Shown here piece after piece: positions 56,848 to 64,000 of a DNA stretch of 64,000 nucleotides; the stretch's first letter is position 1, and every line of letters starts with the position of its first letter. The translations under genes and the position numbers were made by a program. The stretch comes from Isoetes taiwanensis. Its lineage: Eukaryota > Streptophyta > Lycopodiopsida > Isoetales > Isoetaceae. The notes under the pieces are model-generated. The model did not search any database, was not told the origin of the DNA, and was given only the letters and a program-made list of their open reading frames with translations. The DNA lies in the NCBI GenBank assembly GCA_021234155.1, contig JAJEKV010000013.1, forward strand, positions 3,964,028 to 4,028,027, written 5' to 3'.

Positions 56848-57506
56848 TCAATGTTGGTATTTGGGATGTCCTTTCCTAAGTCCAGCAATTTTTCGTACAT
56901 CCCTGATATCATTTTGATGCTTCAACTCTTCCAAGTAGTAACTTGGAGAAGGTCCTCGCAAAGCTCTCCTCACTGCAGACACCCCTTCACTAATAGAAAC
57001 TGGAGTGAGGACAGTATTTTGAGGCCATCCATACTTGAAACATGACTCAGCACTCACGTCCTTCTTCATCAGACCATCTTTGAAAGCAGTTGCCCTGGCA
57101 TGTATAAATCTGACAAGATCTTTCTTGTGGTTCTTCACAACCTCCACTAAGAGTTGACAACATATGTCATCCTGCTCCTCACAAGTGATAAGAATACCTT
57201 GTTTCTTCATAAGATCAGTCTCTTTCTTCCTGGAGTGTAACACGAGATCCACCTTACCATTTGTTTTGCCTACATCAACATACCACTCCGCACTGTCATC
57301 CATCTTCTCCTCAGGGCATGGAGGATCTGTGTCTGCTCTGGTAATGGATCCGCTATCATCCATATCCATCGACAATGCATAGGATACTGCGTCCTCATTA
57401 GGCTTTCCCTTCTTCTGTGAGCTGGAGCTCGCTGGAGTATCTTCTGAGCCTCTTGCTTTCTTAGGAGGAGGTGTAGGAGCTACCAATCGGTTTTGTCTCT
57501 TCCTCC
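56848..57506 (-). pseudogene. Exon 2 of the HAD gene (NLS and unknown domain)
   Basis: It starts at acceptor TTTGCAG (57,507-57,509), giving GRKRQNRLVAPTPPPKKARG, a bipartite NLS-like start. A Ser-rich and acidic stretch (MDMDDSGSITRADTDPPCPE) follows, then a globular-looking part: SAEWYVDVGKTNGKVDLVLH, EEQDDICCQLLVEVVKNHKK, CFKYGWPQNTVLTPVSISEG, GPSPSYYLEELKHQNDIRDV. It is open for about 218 residues, then stops after PKYQH, and related coding continues in other frames. Unknown family. Nuclear location is inferred from the basic N-terminus. Confidence 0.65.
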
Positions 57507-57522
57507 CTGCAAACGAGGGTGC

Positions 57523-57543
57523 AATACACGCTTAGCGCGATTT
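57523..57543. repeat. GC-rich palindrome in intron 1
   Basis: AATACACGCT, T, AGCGCGATTT-type copy lying 14 bp upstream of the exon 2 acceptor. It is the only palindrome copy noticed in this roughly 470-bp intron. Confidence 0.75.
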
Positions 57544-57975
57544 TGAGTGGTCATCCATTCCAGCCAGGCTAAAGTACAGAATGGCATACAGTCGCGCCAA
57601 TTACAGACATGCACTCATAAGGCGTGCCAATCACAGCATGCCGAACAGACACTCGAAGGCAGGCCAACTAAACACGGTCATACTACTTTACACACAGGTG
57701 GACAAATTATAGACAGAACAGTTAATCACGAGCAGGACAATTTATAACACAGAAGGACATTAATTATGCAGATGCAAATTCAAGTCACTGCAAGAAATGA
57801 GCAGCTAAAGAAATGATAGACAGGAGTGTGAGCAGCTATAGAAATTTAAGTCACTGCTACAGAAATAATAGACTGGAATATAGGCAGAAGATTTATTGAC
57901 AGTAAATACAGAGCAAACACTGCCTAATCAGAGCAATGAACAATGAATGAATAACACACAGAAGGATGACAATAC

Positions 57976-58039
57976 CGACCTTGAGCATCTTCTCGTGGGG
58001 TCCTACCGAGTTTGGAGCAGCACGACCTTTGGGCGGCAT
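57976..58039 (-). CDS. Exon 1 of the HAD gene
   Basis: The first in-frame ATG is at 58,039 (MPPKGRAAPNSVGPHEKMLK). The exon ends G|GTATTG at 57,975-57,974, which joins in phase to the exon 2 acceptor and yields a basic KVGRKRQNRLV junction. The intron between (57,507-57,975) is AT-rich without coding sequence. The upstream frame remains open to about 58,147 but has no ATG. An 18-bp repeat (TTGAGCGCCTCGGAGTTC) occurs about three times at 58,052-58,109 in the leader. Confidence 0.55.
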
Positions 58040-58206
58040 CTTCGCGATGATCTTGAGCGCCTCGGAGTTCTTGAGTTCTTGAGCGCCTCGGAGTTCTTGA
58101 GCGTCTCGGAGCAAGTCGGCAATCAAAAAGCAAGAAATGGCATTCAAAAACTTATATAGATTTCCATAAGCCGATTAGGTCGGCTTTCGATCGACGGGTT
58201 TCATTC

Positions 58207-58337
58207 GGATCGACTTTTGACCGACGATCCGATAGAAGCGAGCGGTTATTTAAATTTCGCGGATCGACTTTTAATCGACGGTCCAATAGAAGCGAGTGGT
58301 TATTTAAATTTCGCGGATCGACTTTTAATCTACGGTC
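58207..58337. repeat. 54-bp tandem repeat in the divergent promoter region
   Basis: Units begin GGATCGACTTTTRATCGACG and end GGTTATTTAAATTTCGC at 58,207, 58,261 and (partial) 58,315. Each contains a TCGACTTTT..TCGACGG pair and the palindrome ATTTAAAT. They lie between the HAD gene (leftward) and the DUF8039-like gene (rightward), where shared control elements would be expected. The unit length is a multiple of three and also reads open on the minus strand, so a coding origin cannot be excluded. Confidence 0.8.
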
Positions 58338-58596
58338 AGCAATCTCACAATTAGGCCTAATGGATTCGACGCGATCGTCTGGCGAGCAAGAATGGCTCTC
58401 GACGTACCGTATTGTGAAATCCCACAATTAGATTTCACTCAGCGGCTAAAAAAGCAGTACAATTAACGGATAATTTGAAACTACCACCTAATCTTGCCGC
58501 CAGCCTTTCTTGTCATTCGAACTCGAAAGAACTTGGAAGAACAGGAAGAACTCGAAAAGAACTTAAGAACTGGACGGCCGACGAAAGCCTTTGGCG

Positions 58597-59026
58597 ATGT
58601 CGGCGCCTTTCATGTAAGTTCATCTACTCTTCCAGAACCCAAGCTCCAAATTAATCTCATGATCTTGCGACATTGAACAGCATTGGAGAAGAATGTTACA
58701 TGCTGACGACGAATTTAAAGAGAAGGGTGGGAAATTGCAAGATAGAATCAGTCGATCCGGAAGCAATCTGCCATGGAGTTCCTCTTGGAAATGATCATGT
58801 GAAGATTCTAGTAACCAGTTGCCATTTCAACGACGAAGCATCACTCAGAAGGCATCCTGATGGAGACACAGTGGGTGAAAGCATCGGAACCTTTGTTGCA
58901 TGGCCAGTAATTCGCTTAAAGAAGGTGAGTTTCATTTTCTTGGAAGACATAGAGGAAGATACATCAGAAAAAAGTAGATTGAGTGCTTATACTAAGATGC
59001 ACAAGCTGATTCTGTCATATGTATGA
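58597..59026 (+). CDS. Small DUF8039-like protein gene
   Basis: Exon 1 58,597-58,613 (MSAPF) has donor AT|GTAAGT. Exon 2 starts after GAACAG at 58,681 and reads IIGEECYMLTTNLKRRVGN, AICHGVPLGNDHVKILVTSC, PDGDTVGESIGTFVAWP, then either a donor AAG|GTGAGT at 58,925 or open sequence to the stop at 59,026. The pattern C.L......VA.G....... .HG..L.. ..VKV.V......L...P... .TVG.A.G.F..WP is that of DUF8039, a domain found in plant En/Spm-type transposon proteins and related host genes. The frame is intact. It is transcribed away from the HAD gene. Role unknown; it may be a component of a mobile element. Confidence 0.6.
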
Positions 59027-59029
59027 AAT

Positions 59030-59600
59030 TAAAACGATTGCATACCAGACCATTCATTCACAATTTCAAAACTATAAGGCCTGCAGACCAGACCATTCAG
59101 GAATTTAATTACATCTGTGTGTTGTTCCTCAGTAGTCTCAAATGCTGGCACAATAGTCTCAAATGCTGTTGTAACAAGATAAACTGGCATACAAGATTCT
59201 CGCAAATAAGATGGTGCAGCTATTGGGATATTACCCAAAATGGCTTCGAGGTCTGCACTGACCAGACCATTCAGGAATTTAATTACATCTGTGTGTTATT
59301 CATCTGTGTGTTGTTCCTCAGTAATCTCAAATGCTGGCACAATAGTCTCAAATGCTGTTGTACCAAGATAAAATGGCATACAAGATTTTGGCAAATAAGA
59401 TGGTGCAGCTATTGGGATATTACCCAAAATGGCTTTGAGGTCTGCAACTCTAATTCTTAGCTTAACATTCTCCATTTCAAGCCCCTCCAGAGCACGACAC
59501 TACTCATTGAATAAGCTTATGCTTGTAGCCTATGCTGGCACAGGAGGAACTTCAGTTGAATACGCGCCAGGCGTATGTTCAGTTGAATACACGCCAGGCG
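59030..59600 (-). pseudogene. Coiled-coil/IPIAAPSYL-containing gene piece, tandemly duplicated
   Basis: The minus strand reads LEGLEMENVKLRIRVADLKA (coiled-coil heptads), then ILGNIPIAAPSYLPKSCMPF, TTAFETIVPAFEITEEQHTD, and then, after a 174-bp tandem DNA duplication (copies 59,087-59,260 and 59,261-59,449), a second ILGNIPIAAPSYL unit and IKFLNGLVCRPYSFEIVNEW. The copies are out of frame with each other in part. Upstream on this strand are two palindromes (59,559; 59,586). Function unknown; possibly the 3' part of the same transcription unit as the basic/acidic ORF at 60.3-60.8 kb. Confidence 0.45.
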
Positions 59601-59606
59601 CGAATT
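59559..59606. repeat. Two GC-rich palindromes in tandem
   Basis: AATACGCGCCAGGCGTATGTT at 59,559-59,579 split by 6 bp from AATACACGCC-A-GGCGCGAATT at 59,586-59,606. The second is a near-perfect palindrome. Both share the preceding TTCAGTTG, so they look like a small tandem duplication. Confidence 0.85.
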
Positions 59607-59760
59607 CATAAATCTGTAAGTTAGAGAGAAAAAACAAATTAGTGATTTCGCGCTTAGCACTACTGGCATTAGCAGAAGTCTTATGAATTGTAAACTCATT
59701 TAATGCATTAAAAATTTTAGCAGGTCTTTGTTAGGAAATATTAAGATACGAAATATTAAG

Positions 59761-59840
59761 GTACAGGTCCAATACACGCCTGGATTGGATAAAGCTAATT
59801 ACTGTATGCAATTCACGCCAGGCATGTATTGGACCTGTAC
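59761..59840. repeat. 80-bp hairpin with palindromes in both arms
   Basis: GTACAGGTCCAATACACGCC plus TGG at 59,761-59,783 pairs with CCAGGCATGTATTGGACCTG plus TAC at 59,818-59,840, a 23-bp stem with one mismatch. Each arm ends in a copy of the palindrome core. A partial copy (CGAACCTGGCGTGCTTT) follows at 59,872. Confidence 0.85.
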
Positions 59841-59922
59841 AATTAAAAAAAATTTGCACACAATAATATTTCGAACCTGGCGTGCTTTCACTTCAGCTCT
59901 CTCAAAATTAAGAATGTTTAGA

Positions 59923-60197
59923 GCCAGAATTCAAAACATGTTCTGAACAAATTACAGTTATGCTTTCAAATTAGAGTTGACACTAAAGAAACATATTGCA
60001 GTCATTAAATCCCTGTATTGCCATTGAAAATTTTTATATTAGGCCTTTTATTAGAGTTGCCAGAATTCAAAACAGCTTCTGAAGAAATTACAGTTCTGCT
60101 TTCAAGTTAGAGTAGAAACTAAAGAAACATATTTCAGTCAGTAAATCGTTGTATTGCCATAGAAAAATTTTATATAAGGCCTTTTATTAGAGTTGCC
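59923..60197. repeat. 136-bp tandem duplication
   Basis: GCCAGAATTCAAAACA at 59,923 recurs at 60,059. Both copies run through AAATTACAGTT.TGCTTTCAA, AAAGAAACATATT.CAGTCA and AGGCCTTTTATTAGAGTTG. Between palindrome-rich sequence and the basic/acidic ORF. Confidence 0.85.
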
Positions 60198-60345
60198 CAG
60201 CTCTGTGTTACAAAATTACAAAAGTTCTAGGCAGTTTAAGGAGATGCCTAGCTCCATTCATAATCATCATTTGAGGCATTTTTTGGAGATGCCCAGCTCG
60301 CTCTTCTGAACCAAAAACTAAATAACAAAAACAAAAAAAAAAAAA

Positions 60346-60804
60346 TCAGCCCTCTGCCTCCTCCTCCTCTTCTTCCTCTGAGCTTTCATCTGCCATCTCT
60401 CCAAGGATGTCTTCGGCAGCATCTTCGTCTTCGGAGGAGGAGAGGGCGTCCATAATCAGCTGTTTTTTTTCTTCTTCCAATTCCTCTCGCCATTCTTCAT
60501 CAGCTTCCTCCATTTCTTCTTCTTTTTCAAGCTCGTTCTCCATCTCCTCAACTGAATCTGCAGGTGTATGGGGGGACTCAGGGCTGCTGGTGCTGGTGCT
60601 CAAATAATCTTTTCCCGGGCGAAGCTTGCCCTAAAGAAATAACTCCTCGCAATTATCCGGACTGTAGTGCGGAAGGCACCCACAGCGGCATCTGCGGGAT
60701 GGGGGGATGGACTTCTTGATCAGTTTTCTGATCTGCCTCTTCGCCTCTCGGAGGCGAGTCCGGCGGGATGGAGCGGGACGAGGCCGGGCAGCATGGCTCA
60801 CCAT
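60346..60804 (-). pseudogene. Basic/acidic ORF with one internal TAG
   Basis: ATG at 60,804 opens MVSHAARPRPAPSRRTRLRE, a strongly basic N-terminus (AKRQIRKLIKKSIPPSRRCR), then CGCLPHYSPDNCEELFL and a TAG at about 60,630. The same frame goes on without another stop: GKLRPGKDYLSTSTSSPESP, then a very acidic Glu-rich tail (MENELEKEEEMEEADEEWRE, SSEEEEEEEAEG) to TGA at 60,346. One nonsense codon is all that breaks a 152-residue frame. The basic-then-acidic layout and short Cys cluster suggest a nucleic-acid- or chromatin-associated protein, but I recognise no family. Confidence 0.5.
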
Positions 60805-60899
60805 GGTAAGGAAGGAAGGAAGGATGGAAATCAATGAAGGCGCTAGAAGGATTGGCGGTTGAAAGAATGGAGGGTTTCATGCAAGATATAGAGTAGTTG

Positions 60900-61480
60900 C
60901 ATGCAAGGTTTCTTATAGGCGCGGTTGTAATTATGATTCCATCACATCATACAAGATTTATATCCTATACGAATTAGCTATCATTACTTCTATTGAATTA
61001 ATTACGCCCTAGGTTATCATTAATTCTCTATAGAATTACCCACATGTCAGCTATACTTAAAACCTATGTTTTCATTAATTTTGTATAATTACCTAGACCT
61101 CAGCTATACTTACAACCAACTTTGGCCTATCTAGATTTACGACCTATACTTACCTCATTAGTACTACTAGCATACACCCTATGTTACCATTAATTTTGCA
61201 ATAATTACCTACACCTAAGCTATACTTACAACCTATTTTTGGCTGCACTTACAACATATATTTGTCCATTTAATGGGTTTTTTGGTATTTCTTAAAGTTC
61301 CCTTTAATCGGTTCTCAAAATTACTTTGTCCTTTTTTCGAACTAATATTAAGACATTTAACTTTATATAGGTGAAGCATGTGGATCCTAAAAAGGGTAAA
61401 AATGTAATACCTATCCCCCCAACATGTTTCAACATTGTTACCACATGTTCTTATCACATTGTTACCCCATTGTAAACATT
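60900..61480. other. Intergenic stretch before the DUF7869-like gene
   Basis: AT-rich with a loose repeat: ATTAATTTTG...ATTACCTA.ACCT.AGCTATACTTACAACC occurs about four times between 60,990 and 61,260. No coding sequence. It probably holds the upstream region or first intron of the gene that follows. Confidence 0.45.
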
Positions 61481-61486
61481 GTTCTT

Positions 61487-64000
61487 GTAGGTCAATGGTG
61501 TGGACCACCCAAAGGGTGTTGAGGCTGAGACTACTAAGCAAATTATGTAGGTTGGATTGGAAGAATAAGAAGGTGAAAGTGAAGCACCAATGCAATAAGG
61601 AGCTAGTAGATGAAGGAACTATCATACTAGCTGATCCTATCCAAGCTGTCAATGATGAAAGGTTAGGAGAGGATAAAGTGGGTGTTGCCATAACAAGTTT
61701 AGAAGAAAAATGGAAGGAAAAAGGATCAAATCACCAGGATTGCATTGCTTGTATTAAACAATTGGAGGTTCCATGCATCATGCCATGGTCTATAGCCTGC
61801 ATTAAGTTTATAGGAGAATTCCTTTTACCAGAGCCAGAGGTTGTGGATGACACTGATTTTCTTAATGCACCTCCAATAGCTGCCAGGACCACATTTTCAG
61901 AGAAGAGGGCACACTCAGTGGTGAAACATTATCCTAGCAAGAGGTCCAAGTCAAGTAGTGATTGTTCACGTGAAGCTCCGACTAAGGTAAGGGGAATGGA
62001 ATGTTGTTGGGCTAATTGTGTTCAGAAGTTTGAAATTGATGAATTGGTGGAAGCAAGAGCCACCTTCCAAGAGTATACTTGTGATGAGAGGAGGACTTAC
62101 ATGTACTCCATTCATGAGCTTGCACTTCAAGATGAAAAATTTCCAAAGAAAAAAAAAAAAAAAATACCCTTCGCTAGGGACATGGATACGTAAAGTTGCA
62201 TGGATACATATTCATGGCATTCCAATTTCATCTTGGCAAAATTGGCAAGCAAGTCATGCAAAGGGGAGTAAAATTGTATTACATGGAAATAATGGCATGT
62301 TGAGGCCAACTTCTAGGATCCCGGCTGCTAGGGAGGTTTTGAAAAATATGTTGAATTCAATGCTTTGAGAATATGCCACATAAAAGTAGGAAAGATCAAC
62401 AGGGAAAAATAGTTGTCGAGAAGAGATTGCCATCCCATTGTACCCGAAGAGCATATTGGAGGAAGTGAATGCTTTGCTTCGAGAACTACTGGGTACACGC
62501 AATATCTCCACCCGGCCCGAGAGACTATGGAGCAAGCACTTCAAGCATGTCACTATAGACACTTGAACAACTTTGCAAAGTGCAACTTGTGTACTAAGTT
62601 GAAAGAGATTCGGATAAGACCAAGCAACCAAGCCAAAGGGCTAAGATAAGGGAGCAAATGAAAGATCACATGACGGACCAACTATCATGTAGATCCACTT
62701 CATCGGATGTGGAGAACATTATCATGTTTGGAACCCAATAACTATGTTTGTATTATACATGACAAGATGGATCAATCAAAGACTTGTTTGCCACAGTATA
62801 GTTACATACCCAAGCAAATCAATAGAGCTTATCCTTTGCAAGTCTCTCTGACAGGTGCAATAGTGCATGGCTCGGTGCCAATTTATTATGGCCATTTTAG
62901 TTTGCAATTGTGGAGTGATGGTCCCGATTTTCATATTGGAAGTGTGATGAGGTGCTTGAGGAACTATGAGAGTGGTTATTCTGGTGACCTCCACAACCCT
63001 GGAGGTGGTAGCCAACCACTCTTCAGTGCATTGTTGGATAGAAAGCCTAATAATTTAGAGAAGTTTACTAAGGCAAGGTTTAGGAAGTCAGGTGCTTCTG
63101 AACATGTTGGAGCCTCAAGTTCACGTCCCCAACCTCGAGATCTACCACCAAGGTTCCTCCTCCAACTTGACAATTGTGCTGGACAGAATAAAAACAGGTA
63201 TATGTTCTCATTCCTATCTTATTTAACAACTGTGGGTGTCTTTGAAAGAGTGAATTTAGGGTTCTTAATGCCTGGACATACTCATGAGGATGTGGATGCA
63301 TTGTTTGGGAAGTATAGTCTTGTGATTGAAATCTCAAACCGTGACCAATCTTCCTAGACTAATGGAAGTTCTTAGTGAATGCATTTCACATTCTCCTATA
63401 GGGTTGATCATACAAGAGGTGCGATTGGAAGAATTTTATCGAAGGTTATGCTCTTGATATGGAAGGTCAATCTAGACCTCTTCAAGATTACACTTTTCGG
63501 GTCATGGAAATAAGCCAATAATGCAATGGAAGATGAGACCTTCAGATGATAAATGGAGGCCAGATGAGGGAGTACCTATATGGCACGAAGATGAAAATGG
63601 TAAACCTAAGATTCCAAGGGGTCAAACAAAAGCTCTTAAGCCTTTTGCAGAGGTGGATTCATTGCAAAGCACATTGGACGGCATTTCTGAATACGTCAAG
63701 TATTGGAAAAATAACCCCGATGATACCAACCTTGCATTGATAGATTATTGGACACAGGTACATGGATTATTGGGACAAGTAGACACATCCTCTGATGAAC
63801 TGAAAGATGGATGGCTACCTAAGACTAGGTGGAGAGACTTGATAACACCTGAGGAAGTTGATGATGTGGCTAGTAGTATTCGCAAGTCGATGGCTCCTCC
63901 AGCTGCTGAAAAATACTATGTTGGTCCTAGGAAAGGAAGGCCTAAATATCTCGGGCTGGAGGATTATGATCCCAAAGATGACTTGCTTTGCCATCAATTT
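61487..64000 (+). pseudogene. DUF7869-like (DDE-related) transposon gene, runs off the edge
   Basis: After an acceptor-like TTGTAG the plus strand encodes, in several frames, WKNKKVKVKHQCNKELVDEG, CIKQLEVPCIMPW, CCWANCVQKFEIDELVEARA, a region with KCNLCTKLKEIR (zinc-binding-like CxxC), then an intact block (62,707-63,357): IHDKMDQSKTCLPQYSYIPK, FLLQLDNCAGQNKNRYMFSF, LGFLMPGHTHEDVDALFGKY. The D..D, LDNC.GQNKN and GHTH.DVD motifs define DUF7869-type proteins, widespread in repetitive gene families of plants, protists and animals and probably RNase-H-fold transposases. Coding continues to the window end (GISEYVKYWKNNPDDTNLAL, RKSMAPPAAEKYYVGPRKGR). Frameshifts at an A-run (62,150-62,162), near 62,370, 62,645 and 63,357. 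The 0.8 kb copy is older. Confidence 0.75.

Noticed and set aside
53198-60804. Alternative genetic code to explain the in-frame TAA/TAG codons
   Set aside because: Stops occur together with frameshifts and deletions, and intact ORFs use normal stops. Decay or assembly error explains them.

Overview
The window looks like nuclear DNA of a land plant. It contains a spliced pentatricopeptide-repeat (PPR) gene, pieces of plant-type KUP/HAK potassium transporter, ABCC transporter, malate dehydrogenase and RPB5 (RNA polymerase subunit) genes with plant-like GT-AG introns, Ty1/copia and Ty3/gypsy elements, and several non-LTR retrotransposons. The long gene-poor stretches and the many decayed elements suggest a large, repeat-rich genome. 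A seed-free plant such as a fern would fit, but that is an inference and I cannot name a species. Almost every coding region here carries frameshifts or stop codons. Many indels lie in or near homopolymer runs, so assembly error should be excluded before each one is called a pseudogene.

Layout. 0.8-3.4 kb: a decayed copy of a DUF7869-like (DDE-related) transposon gene, split by a minus-strand LINE. 3.4-5.0 kb: a broken HAD-phosphatase-like gene (minus) with short GC-rich palindromes. 8.8-13.1 kb: a minus-strand Ty1/copia element. 15.6-24.7 kb: an RPB5-like gene remnant whose two halves are separated by inverted-repeat (MITE-like) elements, a nearly full-length plus-strand LINE and a minus-strand KUP potassium-transporter fragment. 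27.1-28.6 kb: an old LINE 3' end. 28.9-31.0 kb: a PPR gene. 32.0-35.1 kb: a solo-LTR-like segment, another MITE-like copy and an ABCC transporter fragment (minus). 35.1-37.4 kb: a plus-strand Ty3/gypsy fragment. 41.1-41.5 kb: a LINE reverse-transcriptase piece. 43.9-44.4 kb: an LTR-like segment. 47.9-49.9 kb: a minus-strand gypsy fragment, followed by one malate dehydrogenase exon. 51.6-52.0 kb: a small glycine/tyrosine-rich ORF.

53.2-60.8 kb is the most unusual part. A multi-exon minus-strand gene can be followed from a basic N-terminus at about 58.04 kb, through an IDGQHS-containing segment, a long unrecognised middle and an acidic linker, to a C-terminal HAD/FCP1-like domain at 53.2 kb. 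A small DUF8039-like gene diverges from it across a repeat-bearing intergenic region. Further minus-strand pieces (coiled-coil, basic/acidic) lie beyond. About fifteen copies of a 20-22 bp GC-rich palindrome flanked by AATT/AATA lie in introns and gaps of this region. I noticed the motif elsewhere only around the second HAD copy at 3.7-4.95 kb. This co-occurrence suggests one undescribed mobile or regulatory unit present at least twice.

61.5-64.0 kb: a better-preserved DUF7869-like transposon gene (plus) that runs off the right edge. It is the paralogue of the copy at 0.8-3.4 kb, so the window has the same element family near both ends.
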